From Kutzneria sp. 744 (lineage in GTDB: Bacteria; Actinomycetota; Actinomycetes; Mycobacteriales; Pseudonocardiaceae), in assembly GCF_000568255.1 (NCBI RefSeq), contig NZ_KK037166.1, positions 11,065,401-11,129,400 of the forward strand: DNA of 64,000 nt, in the 5' to 3' direction. The stretch's first letter is position 1, and every line of letters begins with the position of its first letter. This document shows positions 42,114 through 58,271 of this stretch, one piece after another. Made by a program: the position numbers and the translations under genes. Below the pieces are notes generated by a model. It was not told the DNA's origin, did not search any database, and saw only the letters and a list, made by a program, of their open reading frames with translations.

Positions 42114-43504
42114 GTGGGCAGGAAACGCGGTGCCCGCCGGGCCGCGGCGAGGCGTTCGAACGCGGTGGCGAGGGCGATGACCTCCGCGTCCTTGTCCTTG
42201 CCGGCCATGAATGACACGCCGACAGGCAGCGGGCCGTCGAAACCGGCCGGCACGGTGATGCTCGGGTAGCCGGCGACGGCGGCGGGCGTGGACGAGCTGA
42301 TCTCGTACCCGTCGCCACGAACGTAGTCGGTGGGCCAGGCGGGGCCGTTGGTCGGAGCGATGATCGCGTCCAGCTGGTGGGCGGCGACCAGATCGTCGAT
42401 GAGGTGCCGCGCCAGATCGCTTGCGGTGGCCCGTTGTTGGCGGTACGTGGCATCGGTGAGCGGCGGGGCGGTCTGCGCCTGGTAGAACAGCTCCTGCCCG
42501 AACTCGGACAGCTCGACCGGGTCGTCCTCGTTGAACGCGATCACCTCGTCCAGGGTCTGCGGTCCGCCCGGCCGGGTCGCCAGATAGGCGTCGAGGTCGT
42601 GCTTGAACTCCGCGACCAGCGCCGACCATTCGAAGCCGCCGAGCTTGTCCAGGTTGGGCACCGCCACGTCGACGAGAACGGCCTCGGCGCCGCGAAGGGT
42701 GTCCAAGGTGTGCTGCCAAACCTCCTCGACGCCGGCGATGGTCCACACGCCGATCCGCCTGCCCTGCAACGACATTGACGCCGGCACGTAGTCGCGGCCG
42801 GCCAGCACCGACAGGGTGATGGCGGCGTCGACGACGTGCCGGGCGAACGGGCCGGCGGTGTCCTGCTCGTGCGAGACGGGCACGATGCCCTCCCCGCTGA
42901 CCACGCCCAGGCTCGGCTTGATGCCGACGATCCCGTTGGCGCCGGCCGGGGACACGATGGAGCCGTCGGTCTCCGTACCGATCGACACCTGGGCCAGCGC
43001 CGCCGCCACCGCGACCGCCGACCCCGACGAGGAACCGCTCGGATTCCGGTCCAGCACATGGGGATTGTTCGTCTGGCCGCCCACCGCCGACCAGCCGGAC
43101 GTCGACTTCGTGGAGCGGAAGTTGGCCCACTCCGACAGATTCGCCTTGCCCAGGATCACCGCCCCCGCCTCCCGCAGCCGCCGCACCAACGGCGCATCCT
43201 GCTGCGGATTCATGCCGAGCAGCGCCCGTGACCCGGCGGTCGTCGGCATGTCGTGGGTGTCGATGTTGTCCTTGAGCAGCAAGGGAATCCCGTCCAGCGG
43301 CCCCAGCGCGCGGCCGGACCGCCGCCGCTCGTCGCCAGCCTCGGCCTGGGCGAGCGCGGTCGGGTCCAGGAAGACGATGGAGCTCACCTTCGGCTCCAGC
43401 TCCCGGATGCGCTCCAGGTACGCCTCAGTCAGCCGCACCGAGGTCAAGGCCCCGTCGGCCATCCGAGCCTGCAGGTCGGGGATCGTCGCCGCGTCGAGAT
43501 TCAC
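42104..43504 (-). CDS. amidase-signature family hydrolase
   Basis: 466 residues. The Ser-cisSer-Lys triad is visible: Lys in GIPLLLKDNIDT (about 78), the glycine/serine-rich NPSGSSSGSAVAVAA with the cis-Ser (about 155), and the nucleophile in TETDGSIVSPAGANGIVGIK (about 180). The C-terminal part PSITVPAGFDGPLPVGVSFM is typical. Members hydrolyse amides of small acids or amino acids; there is no GatB/C partner nearby, so not the tRNA enzyme. A strong terminator for katG lies just beyond its start. Confidence 0.93.
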   Translation of the reverse strand: MNLDAATIPDLQARMADGALTSVRLTEAYLERIRELEPKVSSIVFLDPTALAQAEAGDERRRSGRALGPLDGIPLLLKDNIDTHDMPTTAGSRALLGMNPQQDAPLVRRLREAGAVILGKANLSEWANFRSTKSTSGWSAVGGQTNNPHVLDRNPSGSSSGSAVAVAAALAQVSIGTETDGSIVSPAGANGIVGIKPSLGVVSGEGIVPVSHEQDTAGPFARHVVDAAITLSVLAGRDYVPASMSLQGRRIGVWTIAGVEEVWQHTLDTLRGAEAVLVDVAVPNLDKLGGFEWSALVAEFKHDLDAYLATRPGGPQTLDEVIAFNEDDPVELSEFGQELFYQAQTAPPLTDATYRQQRATASDLARHLIDDLVAAHQLDAIIAPTNGPAWPTDYVRGDGYEISSSTPAAVAGYPSITVPAGFDGPLPVGVSFMAGKDKDAEVIALATAFERLAAARRAPRFLPTHQ

Positions 43505-43533
43505 CGGCCCAGCCTAGGGAATCCCGCGCAAAG

Positions 43534-43570
43534 CGGTCCGGGCCGCCGCAGCGGCGGCCGGCCCGGACCG
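43534..43570 (-). terminator. strong hairpin terminator after katG
   Basis: CGGTCCGGGCCGCCGC (43534-43549) pairs with GCGGCGGCCGGCCCGGACCG (43551-43570) with a small bulge. Located 15 bp past the katG stop on the minus strand. Confidence 0.75.
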
Positions 43571-43584
43571 AAAAACCGTCACAC

Positions 43585-45819
<2,235 letters not shown>

Positions 45820-46269
45820 TTACGAGATGGGCGCCGCGGCGCAGTCGGAGCACTGGCCCCAGTAGATGACTTCGGCCTCGTCGATCACGAAACCGTGCTC
45901 GTCGGAGGCGGTCAGGCAGGGTGCGGAGCCGACGGCGCAGTCCGCGTCGGCGATGACTCCGCAGGCCCGGCACACGACATGGTGGTGGTTGTCCCCGACC
46001 CGGGACTCGTAGCGGGCCACGTGGCCGGCCGGCTGGATGCGCCGGATCAGCCGCGCGTTGGTGAGGACCTTGAGCACGTCGTAGATGGCCTGGTGGGACA
46101 CCTCGCCCGCATCCGTGCGCACGGCGCCGAGAATCGTGTCGGTGTCGGCGTGGGGATGGGCGTGCACCGCGGTCAGCACCGCCACCCGGGGCCGCGTCAC
46201 CCGCAGCGCGGCCCGGCGCAGCATCCGCTCGTAGTCCGAGGAGGTGGGCACGCCGGCAGTCTGGCCCAC
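45820..46269 (-). CDS. furA: Fur-family peroxide/iron regulator of katG
   Basis: Up to 149 residues (start at 46269; a GTG at 46251 is the likely alternative). Winged helix RVTRPRVAVLTAVHAHPHAD to SHQAIYDVLKVLTNARLIRR; metal site DNHHHVVCRACGVIADAD and the second Cys pair CSDCAAA. This is the FurA/CatR arrangement in which the regulator represses itself and katG and is released by peroxide. Confidence 0.93.
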   Translation of the reverse strand: MGQTAGVPTSSDYERMLRRAALRVTRPRVAVLTAVHAHPHADTDTILGAVRTDAGEVSHQAIYDVLKVLTNARLIRRIQPAGHVARYESRVGDNHHHVVCRACGVIADADCAVGSAPCLTASDEHGFVIDEAEVIYWGQCSDCAAAPIS

Positions 46270-46659
46270 TTTCTGGAATCAATCAAGTTTTTGTGGGCTT
46301 CTAGCAGGTGGACAGGCGTGTCGCCAGTGGGCCGGACGGGGTAGTGCGTCCGCATCGGACGGGTATCGCGTCCGACGGCGGGGTTGACCCGTCCAGTCGA
46401 TCTTGAACCTAGCGCAGCGGCCGGCAGCGGCCGCCGCGGGGTGTCGGCCCGATCGGGAATTCGATCTCGCCGAATGCGGTTAATTCGTCTCGACGAGCAA
46501 CCGTCAATAAGCGGGCACTGCCCATCCTCCCGTCATCCGATGAGCCCTTCGCGGCAGCACGCCGACCTTTTACTCCGTTCAGTCGGCTCGGATTCTCCGG
46601 CAATGATATAGCCTCATCTCCGCAGTGCGACCGAATTGTCGCGCATTTCGGAGGGAATT
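46270..46659. promoter_or_regulatory. furA-katG promoter region with AT-rich operator candidate
   Basis: About 390 bp without a gene. Near the furA start an AT-rich string (TGGAATCAATCAAGTTT, 46273-46289) resembles FurA/CatR boxes of actinomycetes. The right end holds GGAGGGA (46650-46656) for the DUF4360 gene. Frames in between look like shadows. Confidence 0.55.
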
Positions 46660-47292
46660 ATGCGTGGTGCGTTGGCCATCGCCGGCCTCGTCCTGTCGTT
46701 GTTCACACCCGTGACCGATTCGCAGACTTCGTCGCCGCCGCCCGGAAAGATCACGCTCGATATCAAGACCATCAACGGTTCCGGCTGCCCGGCCGGCACC
46801 GCGGACGCCGCCGCCGTGGTCTCGTCCGACAACACGTCGTTCACCGTCACCTACAACAACTTCGTCGCCCGCACGGGTGGCGGCGCCTCGGCGATCGACC
46901 AACGCAAGAATTGCCAGATCAACGTGCTCGTCCACGTTCCGCAGGGCTTCACCTATGCGATCGCGGAGGCCGACTACTCCGGATTCGCCCATCTCGCCGC
47001 CGGCGCGACGGCGCTGGAACAGGCCAACTACTACTTCGCCGGCACCGCGGCGACGGCCCGGGTTCCGCACACGCTGACCGGCCCGTTCGACGGCCAGTGG
47101 CAGACCAAGGACGTCACCGATGTGGCCGCCCTCGTCTACGCCCCCTGTGGCGTCGACCGGAATCTGAACATCAACGCCGAGTTGCGGGCCGGCGTCGGCA
47201 CCTCGGACCGCAGTGCCGGCAGCTTCATCGAGATGGACACCTCGCACGCCAGCGTCAGCACCATCTACCAGTTCGCCTGGAAGGAGTGCTGA
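46660..47292 (+). CDS. secreted DUF4360-family protein
   Basis: 210 residues from the ATG after GGAGGGA. Short signal peptide (MRGALAIAGLVLSLFTPVTD). Family features: ITIKTINGSGCPAGTAD-like opening (here IKTINGSGCPAGTADAAAVV), FTVTYNNFVARTGGGASAID, RKNCQINVLVHVPQGFTYAI, and a C-terminal Cys. Extracellular beta-sandwich of unknown role in actinomycetes and fungi. Four cysteines suggest disulfides. Confidence 0.88.
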   Translation: MRGALAIAGLVLSLFTPVTDSQTSSPPPGKITLDIKTINGSGCPAGTADAAAVVSSDNTSFTVTYNNFVARTGGGASAIDQRKNCQINVLVHVPQGFTYAIAEADYSGFAHLAAGATALEQANYYFAGTAATARVPHTLTGPFDGQWQTKDVTDVAALVYAPCGVDRNLNINAELRAGVGTSDRSAGSFIEMDTSHASVSTIYQFAWKEC

Positions 47293-47379
47293 CCGGAGCC
47301 GCATGTCTCGGGGGCGGATTCCCGGCGGGGATCCGCCCTCAGTTCCGCGGCGGGCACGGTCGCTGGCCATAATCCCGCC

Positions 47380-48070
47380 CTGGCGGAGAATTCCGAGCGG
47401 CACGCCGGCTGGCTGGAGCTGTTCTACGACCTGCCGTTCGTGGTGCTCATCGCCCAGCTGGCCCATTACGTCGTCGAGGATCCGGCGCTGTTCGCCGGCG
47501 CGTACACCGCGTGCCGGTTGGCGGTGATCGTATTCCGGATCGTGGCCGGGCGGAAGTGGCCGGCCGGCGGGGCGAACTGGCCGCTGCTGGTCTCGGCGGT
47601 CCTGTGGGTCGGCCCGATCTTCCTCGAACCGCCGCTGGCCTATGTGCCGTGGCTGGGTGGCCGAGAAGACCATGAGCGCCCGCCGCGACGAGTCGTACCG
47701 GCTCACCGTGCAGATCTTCGTGGTCGGGCACTTCCTGCCGGTGGTGACCCTGGTCGCCTTCGCCGCCGGCCTCAACGGCCTGGTCGCCGCCGGGGCGGAG
47801 GGCCATGACGCCGGCGAGCTCCTCCGGCTGTGCGCGGCCACGCTGGCCGTCTATCTGATCGACAATGCCGTCATCGGGCGGACGGCCATGCGTTGGTCGA
47901 TCCGGCGCGTGCTGGGCTGGCTCACGCCCAACATCGTCGTGTTGGTGCTGCTCACGGTGTTCGCCGACGAACTGCCGCCGGCCGCCGCGCTGTTGCTGAT
48001 CACGCTCGTGCTGACCGCCGAGACCCTGCCGCGGGCCAGGCGCACCGCCCACGCGTCAGCCGGCCAATAG
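47380..48070 (+). pseudogene. low temperature requirement A (LtrA)-like membrane protein, broken
   Basis: The N-terminal hallmark AENSERHAGWLELFYDLPFV, then VLIAQLAH, is present, but the start position is CTG (47380), where relatives have GTG. Coding runs to about 47660, then shifts frame to the plus frame of 47642-48070 (DESYRLTVQIFVVGHFLPVV to LVLTAETLPRARR). The middle third of the family, including several membrane helices, is missing. Some 230 residues remain of a usual 380. Tail overlaps the convergent SGNH gene by 15 bp. Confidence 0.65.
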
Positions 48071-48805
48071 CGGCAGATACCCGTCGCGCTGCCCGGCCGC
48101 GTTGGGGTGGAACGACCCCGACACGTCCGGGAACAGCACGCCGTTGATCCACTCCTCGCGGCCGCAATAGCCGTGCCCGGCAAAGGCCGGCCGCGCGTCG
48201 ACAAAAACGGCCCCGGCTTTCACGGCCCGGTCCCGCATCACGTCCGCGAGCCGATCGGCGCCCTCGTTCAACGCCCGTCGCTTGTCCGTGCTCAGCGGAC
48301 ACGGGCCGTTGTCCTCTACAACATGCGGATATCCCAACACCACCAGCCGGGCATTGGGAGCCTTGGCGTGAATCGCCTGGAACGTCGACGACAGGCTGTC
48401 GCCTAGCGGCCCGTCGATGACCACCTCGGCCTGCCGCACCTTGTCGACGCAGGCCTCGTCGCCGCTGAGCACGCACGTCGTCATCACGTCCGAGAACCCG
48501 ACATCGGTGCCGCCGACGGTGATGCTCACCAGCGACGTGGCCGGAGTCAGATCCCCGAGCTGGTCGTTGACGACGTCGGCGGTGCCGGCCCCGCTGCACG
48601 CCGCGAGGTGGGCGTTGACCAGGTGCTGCTGTGCCGCGTACAGGCTGGGGTAGGCCTCCGGGCTCCGTCCACACTGGCCGGTGGAGCCGGAGGTGCCCAC
48701 CCCCGCCGCGTAGGAGTCGCCCAGCGCCACGTACTCCGGCGCGAACGACCCGTGCGGGCCGGTCATGATCAACGATCCGATCAGCAACGCCGTGAGTCCA
48801 GGCAT
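48056..48805 (-). CDS. secreted SGNH-hydrolase, lipase-like
   Basis: 249 residues from MPGLTALLIGSLIMTG, a signal peptide likely ending before APEYVALGDS; six more codons upstream are possible. Block I ALGDSYAAGVG, C-terminal block FHPNAAGQRDG. Block III, normally GGND, reads SITVGGTDVGF: the oxyanion Asn is Thr. Disulfide-forming Cys pairs match Streptomyces-type secreted lipases. Activity may be reduced by the Asn change, or the sequence may contain an error there. Confidence 0.87.
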   Translation of the reverse strand: MPGLTALLIGSLIMTGPHGSFAPEYVALGDSYAAGVGTSGSTGQCGRSPEAYPSLYAAQQHLVNAHLAACSGAGTADVVNDQLGDLTPATSLVSITVGGTDVGFSDVMTTCVLSGDEACVDKVRQAEVVIDGPLGDSLSSTFQAIHAKAPNARLVVLGYPHVVEDNGPCPLSTDKRRALNEGADRLADVMRDRAVKAGAVFVDARPAFAGHGYCGREEWINGVLFPDVSGSFHPNAAGQRDGYLPLLAG

Positions 48806-48848
48806 GGAATGTGAGTACCACACACCATGTCACCCGGACCGGTGAATC

Positions 48849-50201
48849 TCAGGCCCGCAGCTGCCGATCGAGGTCCCGCAGCGCGTGCAGGAACACCTCC
48901 GAGAACGTCGGGAACGGCTGGATCACGTCGAGCATGACCTCCAGCGGCACCTTGGCCCGGATGGCCACGGTGGCCTGCTGGAGCCATTCCCCGGCCTCCG
49001 GGCCGAGGGCGTAGGCGCCGGTGAGCACCGAGCCGTCGGAAACCAGCGTGAGGAACCCGGGAGTCGTGTCGTAGGCCCGCGTGTAGGTGGAGGTTCGTGG
49101 CACGCCGGAGAGCTGGATGGTCGACGTGAACGTCCCCTCGGCGGCTCCGACGGCGGCGGCCTGCGGGTCGGTGAACACCACGCGCGGCACGGCGTCGTAG
49201 TTGATCGTCCGCGGGCGTCCATGGATGTTCGAGGCCACGATCCGCCCGTGGTACTCGCCGACGTGCGTGAGGTTCCACTGCCCGGTGACGTCGCCGATGG
49301 CCCACAGCCCGTCGCCGGCCGACATCCGGTCATCGACGGGGATGCCGTGCGGATTCGCTTCCACGCCAACGGTTTCCAGGCCGATGCCCGCCACCCTAGG
49401 CTTGCGGCCGGTGGCGACCAGCAGCTTGTCCGCGCGGAGCTGGGTGTCGTCGGGCAGGTCCAGCACATACTCGTCGCCCTCCATGCGAGCCCCGCTGGCG
49501 TGCTGGCCCAGCACCAGCTCAACACCGTCGGCGATCAACGCCTCGGCCAGGGCCTCGCCCAGCGCCTTGGGCTCGCGAGGGAGCACCCGGTCGGCCCCGT
49601 CGACCAGCGTCACCTGCGAACCGAGGCGGTGGAACGCCTGGGCCAGCTCCACGCCGGTCGGGCCGCCGCCCAGCACCAGCAGACGGCGCGGGATCTCCTT
49701 GGTCCCGGTGGCCTCGCGGTTGGTCCACACTCCGTGCAGTTCACGAAGGCCGGGAACGGGCGGGATCACGGGGTCCGAGCCGGTGGCGATGACGATATGT
49801 TCGGCCGTGAACGTGCGGTCGCCGACCGCCACCGTATGCGGGCCGGCCAGCCGGTTCGTGTCGCGCAGCACCTCGATGCCGGCGCCCTCGGCCCACTTCT
49901 GCTGGCCGGCATCGTCGTAGGAGGAGACCATGAAGTCCCGCCACGCCAACACGGCGGCCGCGTCGACGGGACCGGTCACCGCCTCCCGCGCGCCCGGCAC
50001 GTGCCGCGTCCCGGCGACGGCCTCGCCGGGGCGCAGCAGTGTCTTGGACGGGATGCAGGCCCAGTACGAGCATTCGCCGCCGAGCAGCTCCCGCTCCACG
50101 ATGGCCACCCGCAGACCGCCCTCGGCGATGGCGGCCGCGCAGTGCTCTCCGGGCGCACCACCCCCGAGGACCATCGCGTCGAATCGGCTGCCGGCGTTCA
50201 C
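48849..50201 (-). CDS. class-I disulfide-reductase-like NAD(P)/FAD flavoprotein
   Basis: 450 residues from the GTG overlapping the small gene upstream (GTGA). FAD motif AMVLGGGAPGEHCAAAIAEG, redox-active pair in LLGGECSYWACIPSKTLLRP, NAD motif LLVLGGGPTGVELAQAF, and DGLWAIGDVTGQWNLTHVGEY. The C-terminal HP-E catalytic motif of true dihydrolipoyl dehydrogenases is replaced by QPFPTFSE, so a His is missing. This is a distinct actinobacterial subgroup with unknown disulfide substrate. Third gene of a tight run with the VOC protein. Confidence 0.9.
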   Translation of the reverse strand: MNAGSRFDAMVLGGGAPGEHCAAAIAEGGLRVAIVERELLGGECSYWACIPSKTLLRPGEAVAGTRHVPGAREAVTGPVDAAAVLAWRDFMVSSYDDAGQQKWAEGAGIEVLRDTNRLAGPHTVAVGDRTFTAEHIVIATGSDPVIPPVPGLRELHGVWTNREATGTKEIPRRLLVLGGGPTGVELAQAFHRLGSQVTLVDGADRVLPREPKALGEALAEALIADGVELVLGQHASGARMEGDEYVLDLPDDTQLRADKLLVATGRKPRVAGIGLETVGVEANPHGIPVDDRMSAGDGLWAIGDVTGQWNLTHVGEYHGRIVASNIHGRPRTINYDAVPRVVFTDPQAAAVGAAEGTFTSTIQLSGVPRTSTYTRAYDTTPGFLTLVSDGSVLTGAYALGPEAGEWLQQATVAIRAKVPLEVMLDVIQPFPTFSEVFLHALRDLDRQLRA

Positions 50202-50350
50202 TTCTGCTGCGCCTGAACCAGGTACTGGGCATACCACGACGGCCAGTCGGCGTCCTCATGGCCGAGTTGCTTCTCGTGCTCGCCGTGCGCCGCGGCGGCC
50301 CGCCGCAGCGCCTCGGCCAGCTCCGTCGAGTCCTCGTACGTCGCGCTCAT
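50198..50350 (-). CDS. 50-residue acidic protein between VOC and flavoprotein genes
   Basis: MSATYEDSTELAEALRRAAA to YLVQAQQK. The start is 2 bp after the VOC stop and its own stop overlaps the flavoprotein start. The C-terminal half DWPSWYAQYLVQ recurs in short actinobacterial proteins next to VOC or cyclase genes, but no function is known. Helical throughout. Its strict coupling argues that it is real. Confidence 0.75.
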   Translation of the reverse strand: MSATYEDSTELAEALRRAAAAHGEHEKQLGHEDADWPSWYAQYLVQAQQK

Positions 50351-50352
50351 CG

Positions 50353-50799
50353 TCACTCCCGACCGGGCAGGCGGCTGGTGATCTCCTGCAGGACCCACTC
50401 GTTGCCGTCGGGGTCGCTGAAGCGGGCGAACGAGGAGTAAGTGCGGCGCTCCGGGTCCGGGCCGGCGACGTCCTTCTCCCCGTTGGCGTGGTGGAAGACG
50501 CCGTCGGCGTCGTGGAACACCTCGCTGACCTCGATGCCCCGGCCGGTCAGCTCGGCGTAGGCCTTCTCGATGTCGTCCACGACCAGGTGCAGGCCCTGGG
50601 CGGAGCCCGGCCGCGCGCTGCTGATCTTGGCCCCGAAGATCACCGAGGCCTTCGACCCGGGCGGCGTCAGCTGGATCACGCGGAAGCCGTCCTTGCCGGG
50701 GAAGTCGGCGTCCTCGCGCCAGCCCAGCCGGGTGTAGAAGGCCTTGGCCCGGTCGACGTCGGAGACGGGCAGAACCACGACCTCAAGCTTCATGTCCAT
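50353..50799 (-). CDS. VOC-superfamily (glyoxalase/dioxygenase-like) protein
   Basis: 148 residues starting MDMKLEVVVLPVSDVDRAKA. Two beta-alpha-beta-beta-beta units: AFYTRLGWREDADF and LHLVVDDIEKAYAEL, then FARFSDPDGNEWVLQEI. Typical of antibiotic-binding or extradiol-type VOC proteins. Metal ligands seem partly kept (His in LHLVV, Glu in GNEWVLQE). First gene of the coupled three-gene operon 50799 to 48849. Confidence 0.9.
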   Translation of the reverse strand: MDMKLEVVVLPVSDVDRAKAFYTRLGWREDADFPGKDGFRVIQLTPPGSKASVIFGAKISSARPGSAQGLHLVVDDIEKAYAELTGRGIEVSEVFHDADGVFHHANGEKDVAGPDPERRTYSSFARFSDPDGNEWVLQEITSRLPGRE

Positions 50800-50885
50800 G
50801 GTCGGACTCCCTGTTTCGGGGCCATCCCGTGATGACCGCTGGCCCAAGGCTGCGCCCCCGGCGAGGGCCCTCGCACCCGTGTAAC

Positions 50886-50910
50886 ACCCTGGTCCCGGGG
50901 ACCCCAGGGT
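50886..50910 (-). terminator. hairpin between MarR and VOC genes
   Basis: ACCCTGG (50886-50892) and CCAGGGT (50904-50910), with further G/C pairing inside, just downstream of the MarR stop and before the VOC promoter. Confidence 0.55.
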
Positions 50911-50919
50911 CCCTGGGCC

Positions 50920-51330
50920 CTAGTCGTCGAGCACGCGCTTGAGCAGGTCGCGCAGCTCCCGCCGCTGGTCGACGGGCAGGGTGGCCAGGGGATCGCGGGC
51001 GAACGGCATGTTGTCGTCGAGGTCGGCGATGACCGCCAGGCCCTCGTCCGTGGCCGCCACGAGCCTGCCGCGGCGGTCCTCGGGGTTGGGGCGGCGCTCC
51101 AGCAGCCCGGACTCGGCCAGCTTGTCCACGATCGGCGTGACGTTGGACGGCTCGGCGTGCAGCACCTCGGCGATGCGGCGCATCGGCACCGGCGTCCGGG
51201 CCGCCAGCAGGGCCTTGGCCTGCATCGGGGTCAGCCCGTGCCGAGCGGCCGCGGCCTGGGCTTCCACCGTGTAGCGGCGGGTGATGGCGGCGATGAGGCC
51301 GACCACTTCGGCGGTTGTGTCCAGGGCCAC
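50920..51330 (-). CDS. MarR-family transcriptional regulator
   Basis: 136 residues from GTG 51330 with GGAGG just upstream (a longer start at 51357 is possible). Winged helix VPMRRIAEVLHAEPSNVTPI, VDKLAESGLLERRPNPEDRR. Divergent from an SDR gene at 51395, with two palindromes in the 64 bp between them. Expected to repress the SDR gene and itself. Confidence 0.92.
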   Translation of the reverse strand: MALDTTAEVVGLIAAITRRYTVEAQAAAARHGLTPMQAKALLAARTPVPMRRIAEVLHAEPSNVTPIVDKLAESGLLERRPNPEDRRGRLVAATDEGLAVIADLDDNMPFARDPLATLPVDQRRELRDLLKRVLDD

Positions 51331-51346
51331 GTCTCCCTCCAGGTCG

Positions 51347-51376
51347 TTATGAAGCATAATGGTTATGGTAGATAAC
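51347..51376. promoter_or_regulatory. two MarR operator palindromes
   Basis: TTATG-AAG-CATAA (51347-51359) and GTTAT-GGTAG-ATAAC (51362-51376), both perfect, placed side by side between the divergent MarR and SDR genes. Confidence 0.75.
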
Positions 51377-51394
51377 TAACGAGAGTAGGGCGAC

Positions 51395-52231
51395 ATGACC
51401 GACACCGTTCTCATCACCGGCACATCCTCCGGCATCGGGCTGACCACCGCGATCGCCGCCGCCAAGGCCGGCTGGCGGGTCGTCGCCACCATGCGCGACA
51501 CCGGCAAGGCCGAGGCACTGCGCGCCGCCGCCTTCTCGGCCGGCGTCGTCGACCTGATCGACATCCGTCCCTTGGACGTCGTCGACGCCGCGGCCGCCTC
51601 CGCCTGTGTCGAGGGCATCGTCCGGGACCACGGCCGTCTCGACGCCGTGATCAACAATGCCGGCGTCGGCCACCTCGGCACGTTGGAGCAGGAGACCGTC
51701 GACGACGTCCGCACCGTGTTCGAGGTCAACTTCTTCGGCGTGCTCAACGTGACCAAGCCCGCCCTGCCCCACCTGCGCGCCTCCGCCGGCCGCCTGCTCA
51801 CCGTCACCAGCGTCGGCGGTGTCGTCGGGCAGCCCTTCAGCGAGTCCTACTGCGCCGCCAAGTTCGCCGTCGAGGGCTACATGGAATCCCTCGCGCCCAC
51901 CGTCGGCGCCCACGGCGTCCGCGTCACCGTCGTCGAGCCCGGCGCCGTCGCCAGCGAGTTCGTCACCAACGTCGCCTTCGACCCCGCGCAGCTGGAGTCC
52001 TTCGGCCCCTACGCTCCCCAGCTCCGCAACGTCCTCGACCACATCGGCGGCGCCTTCGCCGCCGCCCAGTCCTCCGACGACGCCGCCGCATCCATCGTCT
52101 CCACTCTCACCGCCGACAAGCCTCCCTTCCGCGTCCAGACCTCGGATCACGCCAGGACCTTCAGCGCCACCAAGCTCTCCGACCTCGACGGCTCCGCCGT
52201 CCAGAACATGACGGCTGCTTGGGTGTCGTGA
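51395..52231 (+). CDS. short-chain dehydrogenase/reductase
   Basis: 278 residues. Cofactor motif TGTSSGIGLTT (about 8-18), NNAG (about 87), active-site Ser in TVTSVGG and YCAAK (Tyr-Lys). Classical SDR with a C-terminal extension of about 35 residues typical of retinol-dehydrogenase-like actinobacterial members. Substrate unknown; controlled by the divergent MarR. Confidence 0.93.
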   Translation: MTDTVLITGTSSGIGLTTAIAAAKAGWRVVATMRDTGKAEALRAAAFSAGVVDLIDIRPLDVVDAAAASACVEGIVRDHGRLDAVINNAGVGHLGTLEQETVDDVRTVFEVNFFGVLNVTKPALPHLRASAGRLLTVTSVGGVVGQPFSESYCAAKFAVEGYMESLAPTVGAHGVRVTVVEPGAVASEFVTNVAFDPAQLESFGPYAPQLRNVLDHIGGAFAAAQSSDDAAASIVSTLTADKPPFRVQTSDHARTFSATKLSDLDGSAVQNMTAAWVS

Positions 52232-52241
52232 GTGTTGCGGG

Positions 52242-52271
52242 GGAGGGCGTGCCGGCGGCGGCACGCCCTCC
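52242..52271 (+). terminator. strong hairpin terminator after SDR gene
   Basis: GGAGGGCGTGCC (52242-52253) and GGCACGCCCTCC (52260-52271): perfect 12-bp stem with a six-base loop, 10 bp after the SDR stop. Confidence 0.8.
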
Positions 52272-52432
52272 GTCGGGTTGTCGTCCGTTCGTGGACACGG
52301 CGGGTGACGTGTGGGGAATTGGCGGAAAGGGCGGAAGTGCTTGGCGCGCTGGCGATGTTGAGGGACCGGCGGGACGGATGAAGTCGGCCTAGGACAATGC
52401 CGGCGGGGAGACAACGGCAGGGCGAAGCCGCT

Positions 52433-52699
52433 CTAGGACTCGCGGTTCAGGAACTGGGCGGCTTCGGCCAACACCCGGTGGGAGATGCCGGGGTCCTTCT
52501 GCTCGGCGGCGGCGACGCCGCGCCACTTGGCCAGCAGGACGCGGGTGCTGGTGAGGTCACCGGAGCGGGCGGCCTCGCGGCGGACGACCGCGAGCTCGTT
52601 CTCGAACTCGGGACGGAGCAGAGGCGGCAGCGCGGGACCGAGGGCGGAGAGCTCGGCCGAGAGGTCGGCGGCCGTCATGTCCACGGTGGACGGAAGCAT
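52433..52699 (-). CDS. small hypothetical protein, DUF6247-like
   Basis: 88 residues from MLPSTVDMTAADLSAELSAL (a longer start at 52720 adds seven). The middle LLRPEFENELAVVRREAARS, then DLTSTRVLLAKWRGVAAAEQ, resembles DUF6247 proteins, short actinobacterial helical proteins often beside toxin-like genes. No toxin partner is adjacent here. It lies between the terminators of the SDR and carboxylase genes and is probably transcribed alone. Confidence 0.65.
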   Translation of the reverse strand: MLPSTVDMTAADLSAELSALGPALPPLLRPEFENELAVVRREAARSGDLTSTRVLLAKWRGVAAAEQKDPGISHRVLAEAAQFLNRES

Positions 52700-52784
52700 G
52701 CCAAGGACGGTAACGGGCAAGGAAAAGTGGCGCTAGCTGACCGGTGTCGGGAGGCAACGGAAAGGGCACGGACGGTCGGACGGG

Positions 52785-52817
52785 AAAGGCCCGGGAGACG
52801 GAGCCTCCCGGGCCTTT
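52785..52817 (-). terminator. terminator after the fused carboxylase gene
   Basis: AAAGGCCCGGGAG (52785-52797) and CTCCCGGGCCTTT (52805-52817): perfect 13-bp stem, seven-base loop, ending in T on the transcribed strand, 16 bp past the stop. Confidence 0.85.
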
Positions 52818-52832
52818 CGACCGAAACGGACT

Positions 52833-58271
<5,439 letters not shown>

